Shown here piece by piece: positions 11,782 through 24,058 of a stretch of 64,000 bases of DNA. The position numbers were made by a program, and so were the translations under genes. The notes under the pieces were generated by a model. It saw only the letters and a list, made by a program, of their open reading frames with translations, did no database searches and was not told the origin of the DNA. The stretch's first letter is position 1, and each line of letters starts with the position of its first letter. The DNA comes from Hydractinia symbiolongicarpus (taxonomy: Eukaryota > Cnidaria > Hydrozoa > Anthoathecata > Hydractiniidae): the NCBI RefSeq assembly GCF_029227915.1, contig NC_079876.1, positions 33,587,828 through 33,651,827 of the forward strand, read 5' to 3'.

Positions 11782-14700
11782 TTCCGGCAATAATGTCAAA
11801 TTAAAATGAATGTTACTTATTGGAATCCTATTGTCTCCTTTATCACATTTATCAGGTCGCAGTGCAAAGTTAATTCAATTAAGTCCCACAGTCGATCGTT
11901 TCCTTGTTAAAAGCGATGCAACCTAGTAATACCAGGAAAATATCGCTAAATACATGTTGGTACGAATATGTCACCAAACCGTTGTAACTCAAACGGACTG
12001 ACACCGTTAGAAAGTCAATCAAATATACTTTTTGAAACTGTCGCTAATTCTTCAGCGCGCGATAACAGCTAGGATTGGTCCCACAGTAAAAAATGACTTA
12101 TTAATAAAAACTTTTAAATAAAGCGCTACCACAGCGTCCAGTGTAATCGCTGAGTTCCGGCAATCACGTCAAATTAAGAAGAATGTTATTTCTTGGAGTC
12201 CAATTGTCTCTTTTATCACATTTATCAGGTCATTTTTGAAGTCCAGTTCTCTCACTTATAACATTTATAATGTCACAGTCCAAAATCAGTTCAATTAAGT
12301 CCCACAGTCAATCGTTTCATTGTTAAAAGCGATGCAACCTAGTAATAACAGAAAAATATCGCTAAGTACATGTTGGTACGAATATGTGACTCAACCGTTG
12401 TAACACAAACGGATTGTTACTGTTAGAAAATCAATGAAACGTAGTTTTTGAAACTGTCTCTGTTTCTTCAGCGCGGCATAACGGCTAGGATTTTAAAATG
12501 AAGCGCTACCACAACGCCCAGTGTAATCGCTGAGTTCCGGCAATCATGTCAAATTAAGATAAATGTTATTTCTTGGAGGCCAATTGTCTCATTTATTACA
12601 TTCATCAGGTCACAGTCCAAAGTTAGTTCAATTAATTCCCACATTCAATCGTTTCACAGTTAAAAGCGATGCAACCTAGTAATAACAGATAAATATCGCT
12701 AAATACATGTTGGTACGAATATGTGACCCAACCGTTGTAACTCAAACGGACTGACATCAATAGAAAGTCCGTGAAAAGTAGTATTTAAAACTGTCTCTAT
12801 TTCTTCAGCGCGCGCTAACGGCTAGGACTGGTCCCACTGCTAAAAAGTGACTTTTTTATCCTAATTTTTAAATGAAGCGCTACCAAAGCGCCCAGTGTAA
12901 TCGCTGAGTTGCGGCAATCATGTCAAATTAAGAAGAATGTTATTTCTTGGAGTCCAATTGTCTCTCTTTCACATTTATAAGGTCACAGCCAAAAATCAGT
13001 TCAATTAAATCCCACAGTCAATAGTTTCACTGTTAAAAGCGATATAACCTAGTAACACCGGAAAGATATCACGAAATAGATGTTGGTACGAATATGTGAC
13101 TCAACCGTTGTAACTCAAACGGATTGAGACTGTTAGAAAGTCAATAAAACGTAGTTTTGAAACTGTTTCTGTTTCTTCAGCGCACGATAACGGTAAGGAT
13201 TGGTCCCACATTAAAAAAAAACTTATTTATCTAAGTTTTTAAATGAAGCGCTACCACAGCGCCCAGTGTAATCGCTGAGTTCCGGCAATAATGTCAAATT
13301 AAAAAGAATGTTACTTCTTGGAATCCTATTGTCTCCTTTATCACATTTATCAGGTCGCAGTCCAAAGTTAATTCAATTAAGTCCCACAGTCAATCGTTTC
13401 CTTGTTAAAAGCGATGCAACCTAGTAATACCAGGAAAATATCGCTAAATACATGTTGGTACGAATATGTCACCCAACCGTTGTAACTCAAACGGACTGAC
13501 ACCGTTAGAAAGTCAATCAAATATACTTTTTGAAACTGTTGCTAATTCTTCAGCGCGCGATAACGGCTAGGATTGGTCCCACAGTAAAAAATGACTTATT
13601 AATAAAAACTTTTAAATGAAGCGCTACCACAGCGTCCAGTGTAATCGCTGAGTTCCGGCAATCACGTCAAATTAAGAAGAATGTTATTTCCTGGAGTCCA
13701 ATTGTCTCCTTTATCACATTTATCAGGTCATTTTTGAAGTCCAATTCTCTCACTTATAACATTTATAATGTCACAGTACAAAATCAGTTCAATTAAGTCC
13801 CACAGTCAATCGTTTCATTGTTAAAAGCGATGCAACCTAGTAATAACAGAAAAATATCGCTAAGTACATGTTGGTACGAATATGTGACTCAACCGTTGTA
13901 ACTCAAACGGATTGATACTGTTAGAAAGTCAATGAAACGTAGTTTTTGAAACTGTCTCTGTTTCTTCAGCGCGGCATAACGGCTAGGATTTTAAAATGAA
14001 GCGCTACCACAACGACCAGTGTAATCGCTGAGTTCCGGCAATCATGTCAAATTAAGATAAATGTTATTTCTTGGAGGCCAATTGTCTCATTTATCACATT
14101 CATCAGGTCACAGTCCAAAGTTAGTTCAATTAATTCCCACATTCAATCGTTTCACAGTTAAAAGCGATGCAACCTAGTAATAACAGATAAATATCGCTAA
14201 ATACATGTTGGTACGAATATGTGACCCAACCGTTGTAACTCAAACGGACTGACATCGATAGAAAGTCCGTGAAAAGTAGTATTTAAAACTGTCTCTATTT
14301 CTTCAGCGCGCGCTAACGGCTAGGACTGGTCCCACTGCTAAAAAGTGACTTTTTTATCCTAATTTTTAAATGAAGCGCTACCAAAGCGCCCAGTGTAATC
14401 GCTGAGTTGCGGCAATCATGTCAAATTAAGAAGAATGTTATTTCTTGGAGTCCATGTGTCTCACTTTCACATTTATAAGGTCACAGCCCAAAATCAGTTC
14501 AATTAAGTCCCACAGTCAATAGTTTCACTGTTAAAAGCGATATAACCTAGTAATACCGGAAAGATATCACGAAATAGATGTTGGTACGAATATGTGACTC
14601 AACCGTTGTAACTCAAACGGATTGAGACTGTTAGAAAGTCAATAAAACGTAGTTTTTGAAACTGTTTCTGTTTCTTCAGCGCACGATAACGGTTAGGATT

Positions 14701-15270
14701 GGTCCCAGAGTAAAAAAAAACTTATTTATCTAAGTTTTTAAATGAAGCGCTACCACAGCGCCCAGTGTAATCGCTGAGTTCCGGCAATAATGTCAAATTA
14801 AAAAGAATGTTACTTCTTGGAATCCTATTGTCTCCTTTTTCACATTTATCAGGTCGCAGTCCAAAGTTAATTCAATTAAGTCCCACAGTCAATCGTTTTC
14901 TTGTTAAAAGCGATGCAACCTAGTAATACCAGGAAAATATCGCTAAATACATGTTGGTACGAATATGTCACCCAACCGTTGTAACTCAAACGGACTGACA
15001 CCGTTAGAAAGTCAATCAAATATATTTTTTGAAACTGTCGCTAATTCTTCAGCGCGCGATAACGGCTAGGATTGGTCCCACAGTAAAAAATGACTTATTA
15101 ATAAAAACTTTTAAATGAAGCGCTACCACAGCGTCCAGTGTAATCGCTGAGTTCCGGCAATCACGTCAAATTAAGAAGAATGTTATTTCCTTGAGTCCAA
15201 TTGTCTCCTTTATCACATTTATCAGGTCATTTTTGAAGTCCAATTCTCTCACTTATAACATTTATAATGT
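10776..15270. repeat. Twelve-monomer HOR, 4495 bp, copy 2
   Basis: This is a near-identical tandem copy of 6281-10775. By eye I saw only scattered single-base differences, for example TCAATCG at 7398 against TCGATCG at 11893, AAAGACATG at 7455 against AAATACATG here, and CAACCGTTG against CAACGGTTG at 11231. It starts at the same CCAATAATCAG word. It ends at 15270, where GTCACAG is followed by TACAAAATCAG, not a third CCAATAATCAG. Few differences over 4.5 kb imply a recent duplication, or else an assembly collapse or expansion that reads would need to exclude. Confidence 0.9.
13280..14778. repeat. Four-monomer subunit (1499 bp), second 12-mer copy
   Basis: Intervals are 373, 380, 374 and 372 bp. 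It corresponds to 8785-10283 at an offset of 4495 bp, and to the following subunit 14779-16277 at an offset of 1499 bp. Confidence 0.83.
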
Positions 15271-16277
15271 CACAGTACAAAATCAGTTCAATTAAGTCCC
15301 ACAGTCAATCGTTTCATTGTTAAAAGCGATGCAACCTAGTAATAACAGAAAAATATCGCTAAGTACATGTTGGTACGAATATGTGACTCAACCGTTGTAA
15401 CTCAAACGGATTGATACTGTTAGAAAGTCAATGAAACGTAGTTTTTGAAACTGTCTCTGTTTCTTCAGCGCGGCATAACGGCTAGGATTTTAAAATGAAG
15501 CGCTACCACAACGCCCAGTGTAATCGCTGAGTTCCGGCAATCATGTCAAATTAAGATAAATGTTATTTCTTGGAGGCCAATTGTCTCATTTATCACATTC
15601 ATCAGGTCACAGTCCAAAGTTAGTTCAATTAATTCCCACATTCAATCGTTTCACAGTTAAAAGCGATGCAACCTAGTAATAACAGATAAATATCGCTAAA
15701 TACATGTTGGTACGAATATGTGACCCAACCGTTGTAACTCAAACGGACTGACATCGATAGAAAGTCCGTGAAAAGTAGTATTTAAAACTGTCTCTATTTC
15801 TTCAGCGCGCGCTAACGGCTAGGACTGGTCCCACTGCTAAAAAGTGACTTTTTTATCCTAATTTTTAAATGAAGCGCTACCAAAGCGCCCAGTGTAATCG
15901 CTGAGTTGCGGCAATCATGTCAAATTAAGAAGAATGTTATTTCTTGGAGTCCATGTGTCTCACTTTCACATTTATAAGGTCACAGCCCAAAATCAGTTCA
16001 ATTAAGTCCCACAGTCAATAGTTTCACTGTTAAAAGCGATATAACCTAGTAATACCGGAAAGATATCACGAAATAGATGTTGGTACGAATATGTGACTCA
16101 ACCGTTGTAACTCAAACGGATTGAGACTGTTAGAAAGTCAATAAAACGTAGTTTTTGAAACTGTTTCTGTTTCTTCAGCGCACGATAACGGTTAGGATTG
16201 GTCCCAGAGTAAAAAAAAACTTATTTATCTAAGTTTTTAAATGAAGCGCTACCACAGCGCCCAGTGTAATCGCTGAG
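14779..16277. repeat. Extra four-monomer subunit after the second 12-mer
   Basis: Intervals are 373, 380, 374 and 372 bp. From 15271 it continues with ordinary subunit sequence (TACAAAATCAGTTC), not the chimeric junction, showing where the 12-mer tandem stops. Subunit-like sequence continues to about 16440, where the monomer switches to the ATGTTTGTACGAACATGTG type. Confidence 0.82.
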
Positions 16278-19200
16278 TTCCGGCAATAATGTCAAATTAA
16301 AAAGAATGTTACTTCTTGGAATCCTATTGTCTCCTTTTTCACATTTATCAGGTCGCAGTCCAAAGTTAATTCAATTAAGTCCCACAGTCAATCGTTTTCT
16401 TGTTAAAAGCGATGCAACCTAGTAATACCAGGAAAATATCGCTAAATACATGTTTGTACGAACATGTGACACAAACGTTGTAACTCAAACGGACTGATAC
16501 TGTTAGAAAGTCAGTGAAATGTAGTTTTTGATGCTGTCTCTATTTCTTCGGCGCGTCCTCACGGCTTCGATTGGTCCCACAGTACAAAATGTCTTACTAA
16601 TCTAAATTTTTAAATAAAGCGTTACCACAGCGTCCAGTGTAATTGCTGAGTTCCGGCAATCATGTCAAATTAAGAAGAATGTTATTTCTTGGAGTCCAAA
16701 ATCAGTTCAATAAAGTCCCACAGTCAATCGTTTCACTGTTAAAAGCGATACAACCTAGTAATACCGGAAAGATATCACGAAATACATGTTGGTACGAATA
16801 TGTGACTCAACCGTTGTAACTCAAACGGATTGAGACTGTTAGAAAGTCAATAAAACGTAGTTTTTGAAACTGTCTCTGTTTCTTCAGCGCACGATAACGG
16901 TTAGGATTGGTCCCACAGTAAAAAATGACTTATTTATCTAAGTTTTTAAATGAAGCGCTACCACAGCGCCCAGTGTAATCGCTGAGTTCCGGCAATTATG
17001 TCAAATGAAAAAGAAAGTTACTTCTTGGAATCCTATTGTCTCCTTTATAACATTTATCAGGTCGCAGTCCAAAGTTAATTCAATTAAGTCCCACAGTCAA
17101 TCGTTTCCTTGTTAAAAGCGATGCAACCTAGTAATACCAGGAATATATCGCTAAATACATGTTGGTACGAATATGTCACCCAACCGTTGTAACTCAAACG
17201 GACTGACACCGTTAGAAAGTCAATCAAATATACTTTTTGAAACTGTCGCTAATTCTTCAGCGCGCGATAACGGCTAGGATTGGTCCCACACTAAAAAATG
17301 ACTTATTAATAAAAACTTTTAAATGAAGCGCTACCACAGCGTCCAGTGTAATCGCTGAGTTCCGGCAATCACGTCAAATTAAGAAGAATGTTATTTCTTG
17401 GAGTCCAATTGTCTCCTTTATCACATTTATCAGGTCATTTTTGAAGTCCAATTCTCTCACTTATAACATTTATAATGTCACAGTCCAAAATCAGTTCAAT
17501 TAAGTCCCACAGTCAATCGTTTCATTGTTAAAAGCGATGCAACCTGGTAATAACGGAAAATATCGCTAAATACATGTTTGTACGAACATGCGACACAAAC
17601 GTTGTAACTCAAACGGACTGATACTGTTAGATAGTCAGTGAAATGTATTTTTTAATGCTGTCTCTATTTCTTCGGCGCGTCCTCACGGCTTCGATTGGTC
17701 CCACAGTACAAAATGTCTAACTAATCTAAATTTTTAAATAAAGCGTTACCACAGCGTCCAGTGTAATCGCTGAGTTCCGTCAATCATGTCAAATTAAGAA
17801 GAATGTTATTTCTTGGAGTCCACAATCAGTTCAATTAAGTCCCACAGTCAATCGTTTCCCTGTTAAAAGCGATGCAACCTAGTAATATCAGAACAATATC
17901 GTTAAATACATGTTGGTACAAATATGTGACCCAACCGTTGTAACTCAAACGCATTGACACCGTTAGAAAGTCAATGAATTGTAGTTTTTGAAACTATTTC
18001 TTCAGCGCGCGATAACGCCGAGGATTGGTTCCACGGTAAAGAATGACTTATTTAACTAAATTTTTAAATGAAGCGCTACCACAGCGCCCAGTGTAATCGC
18101 TGAGTTCCGGCAATCATGTCAAATTAAGATGAATGTTAGCTCTTGGAGTCCAATTGTCTCATTTATCACATTTATAAGGTCACAGCCCAAAATCAGTTCA
18201 ATTAAGTCCCACAGTCAATCGTTTCCCTGTTAAAAGGGGTGCAACCTAGTAATATCAGAAAAATATCGTTAAATACATGTTGGTACGAATATGTGACCCA
18301 ACCGTTGTAACTCAAACGCATTGACACCGTTAGAAAGTCAATGAATTGTAGTTTTTGAAACTGTCGCTATTTCTTCAGCGCGCGATAACGGCGAGGATTG
18401 GTTGCACGGTAAAGAATGACTTATTTATCTAAATTTTTAAATTAAGCGCTACCACAGCGCCCAGTGTAATCACTGAGTTCCGGCACCCATGTCAAATTAA
18501 GATGAATGTTTTTTCTTGGAGTCCAATTGTCTCATTTATCACATTTATCAGGTCGCAGTCCAAAGTTAATTCAATTAAGTCCCACAGTAAATCGTTTCCT
18601 TGTTAAAAGCGATGCAACCTAGTAATACCAGGAAAATATCGCTAAATACTTGTTGGTACGAATATAACCGTTGTAACTCAAACGGACTGACACCGTTAGA
18701 AAGTCAATCAAATATACTTTTTGAAACTGTCGCTAATTCTTCAGCGCGCGATAACGGCTAGGATTGGTCCCACAGTAAAAAATGACTTATTAATAAAAAC
18801 TTTTAAATGAAGCGCTACCACAGCGTCCAGTGTAATCGCTGAGTTCCGGCAATCACGTCAAATTAAGAAGAATGTTATTTCTTGGAGTCCAATTGTCTCC
18901 TTTATCACATTTATCAGGTAATTTTTGAAGTCCAATTCTCTCACTTATAACATTTATAATGTCACAGTCCAAAATCAGTTCAATTAAGTCCCACAGTCAA
19001 TCGTTTCATTGTTAAAAGCGATGCAACCTGGTAATAACGGAAAATAACGCTAAATACATGTTTGTACGAACATGTGACACAAACGTTGTAACTCAAACGG
19101 ACTGATACTGTTAGAAAGTCAGTGAAATGTAGTTTTTGATGCTGTCTCTATTTCTTCGGCGCGTCCTCACGGCTTCGATTGGTCCCACAGTACAAAATGT

Positions 19201-20940
19201 CTTACTAATCTAAATTTTTAAATGAAGCGCTACCACAGCGCCCAGTGTAATCGCTGAGTTCCGGCAATCATGTCAAATTAAGAAGAATGTTATTTCCTGG
19301 AGTCCAATATCAGTTCAATTAAGTCCCACAGTCAATCGTTTCCCTGTTAAAAGGGATGCAACCTAGTAATATCAGAAAAATATCGTTAAATACATGTTGG
19401 TACGAATATGTGACCCAACCGTTGTAACTCAAACGCATTGCCACCATTAGAAAGTCAATGAATTGTAGTTTTTGAAACTGTCTCTGTTTCTTCAGTGCGC
19501 GATGACGGCTAGGATTGGTCCCACGGTAAAGAATGACTTATTTATCTAAATTTTTAAATTAAGCGCTACCACAGCGCCCAGTGTAATCACTGAGTTCCGG
19601 CACCCATGTCAAATTAAGATGAATGTTTTTTCTTGGAGTCCAATTGTCTCATTTATCACATTTATAAGGTCACAGACCAAAATCAGTTCAATAAAGTCCC
19701 ACAGTCATTCGTTTCACTGTTATAAGCGATACAAACTAGTAATACCGGAAAGATATCACGAAATACATGTTGGTACGAATATGTGACTCAACCGTTGTAA
19801 CTCAAACGGATTGAGACTGTTAGAAAGTCAATAAAACTTAGTTTTTGAAACTGTCTCTGTTTCTTCAGCGCACGATAACGGTTAGGATTGGTCCCACAGT
19901 AAAAAATGACTTTTTTATCTAAATTTTTAAATTAAGCGCTACCACAGCGCCCAGTGTAATCGCTGAGTTCCGGCAATAATTTCAAATTAAAAAGAATGTT
20001 ACTTCTTGGAATCCTATTGTCTCCTTTATTACATTTATCAGGTCGCAGTCCAAAGTTAATTCAATTAAGTCCCACAGTCAATCGTTTCATTGTTGAAAGC
20101 GATGCAACCTAGTAATACTAGGAAAATATCGCTAAATACATGTTGGTACGAATATGTCACCCAACCGTTGTAACTCAAACGGACTGACACCGTTAGAAAG
20201 TCAATCAAATATACTTTTTGAAACTGTCGCTAATTCTTCAGCGCGCGATAACGCCTAGGATTGGTCCCACAGTAAAAAATGACATATTAATATAAACTTT
20301 TAAATGAAGCGCTACCACAGCGTCCAGTGTAATCGCTGAGTTCCGGCAATCACGTCAAATTAAGAAGAATGTTATTTCCTGGAGTCCAAAATCAGTTCAA
20401 TTAAGTCCCACAGTCAATCGTTTCCCTGTTAAAAGCGATGCAACCTAGTAATATCAGAAAAATATCGTTAAATACATGTTGGTACAAACATGTGACCCAA
20501 CCGTTGTAACTCAAACGCATTGACACCGTTAGAAAGTCAATGAATTGTAGTTTTTGAAACTGTCGCTATTTCTTCAGCGCGCGATAACGGCGAGGATTGG
20601 TTGCACGGTAAAGAATGACTTATTTATCTAAATTTTTAAATTAAGCGCTACCACAGCGCCCAGTGTAATCACTGAGTTCCGGCACCCATGTCAAATTAAG
20701 ATGAATGTTTTTTCTTGGAGTCCAATTGTCTCATTTATCACATTTATAAGGTCACAGACCAAAATCAGTTCAATAAAGTCCCACAGTCAATCGTTTCACT
20801 GTTATAAGCGATACAAACTAGTAATACCGGAAAGATATCACGAAATACATGTTGGTACGAATATGTGACCAAACCGTTGTAACTCAAACGGATTGATACT
20901 GTTAGAAAGTCAATGAATTGTAGTTTTTGAAACTGTCGCT

Positions 20941-21050
20941 ATTTTTTAAGCGCCCGATAACAGCTAGGATTGGTCCCACAGTAAAAATGACTTATTTATT
21001 CACGTCAAATTAAGAAGAATGTTATTTCTTGGAGTCCAACTGTCTCAATT
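20941..21050. repeat. Junction of the first ~314-bp (59-bp-deleted) monomer
   Basis: ACTTATTTATTCACGTCAAAT at about 20990-21010 joins the A/T tract directly to the CACGTCAAATTAAG block. About 59 bp are lost, including the whole hairpin region and the anchor. The same junction lies near 26635, 27695, 28383 (CACATC variant), 29071, 30502, 31560, 32993, 34053, 34741, 35427, 36859, 37911, 38597, 39283, 40716, 41403, 42084, 42776, 44208 and 45640 (TTTACGTC variant), 21 in total. All carry the linked words GATAACAGCTAGG (usually) and GTAAAAATGAC. Confidence 0.85.
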
Positions 21051-21362
21051 ATCACTTTTAGCAGGTCACAGTCCAAAGTTAGTTCAATTAAGTCCCACAT
21101 TCAATCGTTTCACTGTTAAAAGCGATGCAACCTAGTAATAACAGATAAATATCGCTAAATACATGTTGGTACGAATATGTGACGCAACTGTTGTAACTGA
21201 AGCGGATTGATACCGTTAGAAAGTCTGTGAAATGTAGTTCTTGAAAGTGTCGCTATTTCTTCAGGACGCGATAACGGCTAGGATTGGTCCCACAGTAAAA
21301 ATGACTTATTTATCAAAATTTTTAAATCAAGCGCTACCACAGCGCCCAGTGTAATCGCTGAG

Positions 21363-21868
21363 TTCCGGCAAGCGCATCAAAATAAGAAGAATGTTATTTC
21401 TTGGAGTCCAATTGTCTCATTTATCACATTTATCAGGTCGCAGTAAAAAATTAGTTCAATTAAGTCCCACAGTCAATCGTTTCATTGTTAAAAGCGATGC
21501 AATCTAGTAATATCAGAAAAATATCGCTAAATACATGTTGGTACGAATATGTGACCCAACCGTTGTAACTCAAACGAACTGACACCGTTAGAAAGTCAAT
21601 GAAATGTAGCTGATAAATGAGACAATTGGCAGTCCCTAACAGTCAATCGTTTCACTGTTAAAAGCGATACAACCTAGTAATACGGAAAGATATCACGAAA
21701 TACATGTTGGTACGAATATGTGACTCAACCGTTGTAACTCAAACGGATTGATACTGTTAGAAAGGCAATGAAACGTTGTTTTTTAAACTGTCTCTGTTCC
21801 TTCAGCGCGGGATAACGGCGAGGATTTTTAAATGAAGCGCTACCACATCGCCCAGTGTAATCGCTGAG
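21363..21868. repeat. Composite monomer with large deletion and inverted insertion, copy 1
   Basis: This 506-bp unit equals two monomers minus about 260 bp plus 21 bp. The left part is normal to GAAATGTAG (21609). A 21-bp reverse-complement fragment follows (21610-21630), then AGTCCCTAACAGTCAATCG, the middle of the next monomer. The end carries the 36-bp deletion (GGATTTTTAAATGAAG). A second copy lies at 25471-25977. Confidence 0.85.
21610..21630 (-). repeat. 21-bp inverted satellite fragment at a deletion junction, copy 1
   Basis: Read on the minus strand, the 21 bases match exactly the segment at 21913-21933, which begins GCCAATTGTCTC and ends TTTATCAG. This is the only orientation change in the array besides its copy at 25718-25738. 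The matching plus-strand segment is a rare form that has lost one 9-bp CATTTATCA unit, which narrows the possible template. The pair forms an inverted repeat about 280 bp apart. Confidence 0.9.
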
Positions 21869-21912
21869 TTCCGGCAATCATGTCAAATTAAGATGAATGT
21901 TATTTCTTGGAA

Positions 21913-21933
21913 GCCAATTGTCTCATTTATCAG
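21913..21933 (+). repeat. Nearby plus-strand match of the inverted fragment
   Basis: In this monomer the usual tandem of two 9-mers has collapsed to one, giving TCTCATTTATCAGGTC. The 21 bases match the inverted insertion at 21610-21630 perfectly. The full two-unit form found in most monomers would not match along its whole length. Confidence 0.8.
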
Positions 21934-23525
21934 GTCAAAGTCCAAAGTTAATTCAATTAAGTTCCACAGTCAATCGTTTCATTGTTAAAAACGATGCAAT
22001 CTAGTAATATCAGAAAAATATCGCTAAATACATGTTGGTACGAATATGTGACCCAACCGTTGTAACTCAAACGAACTGACACCGTTAGAAAGTCAATGAA
22101 ATGTAGTTTTTGAAACTGTCGCTATTTCTTCAGCGCGCGATAACGGCTAGGATTGGTCCCACGGTAAAGAATGACTTATTTATCTAAATTTTTAAATGAA
22201 GCGCTACCACAGCGCCCAGTGTAATCGCTGAGTTCCGGCAATCATGTCAAATTAAGAAGAATGTTATTTCCTGGAGTCCAAAATCAGTTCAATTAAGTCC
22301 CACAGTCAATCGTTTCCCTGTTAAAAGGAGTGCAACCTAGTAATATCAGAAAAATATCGTTAAATACATGTTGGTACGAATATGTGACCCAACCGTTGTA
22401 ACTCAAACGCATTGACACCGTTAGAAAGTCAATGAATTGTAGTTTTTGAAACTGTCGCTATTTCTTCAGCGCGCGATAACGGCGAGGATTGGTTGCACGG
22501 TAAAAAATGACTTATTTATCTAAATTTTTAAATTAAGCGCTACCACAGCGTCCAGTGTAATCACTGAGTTCCGGCACCCATGTCAAATTAAGATGAATGT
22601 TTTTTCTTGGAGTCCAATTGTCTCATTTATCACATTTATAAGGTCACAGACCAAAATCAGTTCAATAAAGTTCCACAGTCAATCGTTTCACTGTTATAAG
22701 CGATACAAACTAGTAATACCGGAAAGATATCACGAAATACATGTTGGTACGAATATGTGACTCAACCGTTGTAACTCAAACGCATTGACACCGTTAGAAA
22801 GTCAATAAAACGTAGTTTTTGAAACTGTCTCTGTTTCTTCAGCGCGCGATAACGGTTAGGATTGGTCCCACAGTAAAAAATGACTTTTTTATCTAAATTT
22901 TTAAATGAAGCGCTACCACAGCGCCCAGTGTAATCGCTGAGTTCCGGCAATAATTTCAAATTAAAAAGAATGTTACTTCTTGGAATCCTATTGTCTCCTT
23001 TATCACATTTATCAGGTCGCAGTCCAAAGTGAATTCAATTAAGTCCCACAGTCAATCTTTTCATCGTTGAAAGCGATGCAACCTAGTAATACTAGGAAAA
23101 TATCGCTAAATACATGTTGGTACGAATATGTCACCCAACCGTTGTAACTCAAACGGACTGACACCGTTAGAAAGTCAATCAATAAACTTTTTGAAACTGT
23201 CGCTAATTTTTCAGCGCGCGATAACGGCTAGGATTGGTCCCACAGTAAAAAATGACTTATTAATATAAACTTTTAAATGAAGCGCTACCACAGCGTCCAG
23301 TGTAATCGCTGAGTTCCGGCAATCACGTCAAATCAAGAAGAATGTTATTTCTTTGAGTCCAATTGTCTCCTTTATCACATTTATCATGTCATTTTTGAAG
23401 TACAATTCTCTCACTTATAACATTTATAAAGTCACAGTCCAAAATCAGTTCAATTAAGTCCCACAGTCAATCGTTTCATTGTTAAAAGCGATGCAACCTG
23501 GTAATAACGGAAAATATCGCTAAAT

Positions 23526-23545
23526 ACATGTTTGTACAAACATGT
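23526..23545. other. Perfect 20-bp palindrome
   Basis: The two halves are ACATGTTTGT and ACAAACATGT, exact reverse complements with no spacer. It occupies the position of an imperfect dyad present in nearly every monomer (ACATGTTGGT/ACGAATATGT, 8 of 10 pairs matched). A sister class (ACATGTTTGT/ACGAACATGT, 9 of 10 pairs) occurs at 16448-16467 and 19056-19075. It could be a protein-binding dyad or may simply extrude; the sequence alone cannot say which. Confidence 0.85.
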
Positions 23546-23728
23546 GACACAAACGTTGTAACTCAAACGGACTGATACTGTTAGAAAGTCAGTGAAATGT
23601 AGTTTTTGATGCTGTCTCTATTTCTTCGGCGCGTCCTAACGGCTTCGATTGGTCCCACAGTACAAAATGTCTTACTAATCTAAATTTTTAAATAAAGCGT
23701 TACCACAGCGTCCAGTGTAATCGCTGAG

Positions 23729-24058
23729 TTCCGGCAATCATGTCAAATTAAGAAGAATGTTATTTCTTGGAGTCCAAAATCAGTTCAATTAAGTCCCACA
23801 GTCAATCGTTTCCCTGTTAAAAGCAATGCAACCTAGTAATATCAGAAAAATATCGTTAAATACATGTTGGTACAAATATGTGACCCAACCGTTGTAACCC
23901 AAACGCATTGACACCGTTAGAAAGTCAATGAATTGTAGTTTTTGAAACTATTTCTTCAGCGCGCGATAACGGCGAGGATTGGTTGCACGGTAAAGAATGA
24001 CTTATTTATCTAAATTTTTAAATGAAGCGCTACCACAGCGCCCAGTGTAATCGCTGAG
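23729..24058. repeat. Example of the 330-bp monomer class (37-bp plus 6-bp deletions)
   Basis: Here TTCTTGGAGTCCAAAATCAG joins directly across what is normally a 37-bp stretch bounded by two AGTCCA hexamers, and AAACTATTTCTTC lacks about six bases (TGTCGC) present elsewhere. Other 330-bp members end at 390, 1430, 3594, 6204, 18104 and 25470. The 336-bp members, which have only the 37-bp loss, end at 2476, 16986, 19594, 20676, 22568, 24767 and 26313. None was seen beyond 26.4 kb. Confidence 0.85.

Noticed and set aside
21600-21640. Transposon terminal inverted repeat suggested by the reversed 21 bp
   Set aside because: The reversed piece is satellite sequence itself, with no target-site duplication and no element between it and its match. 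A templated repair scar fits better.
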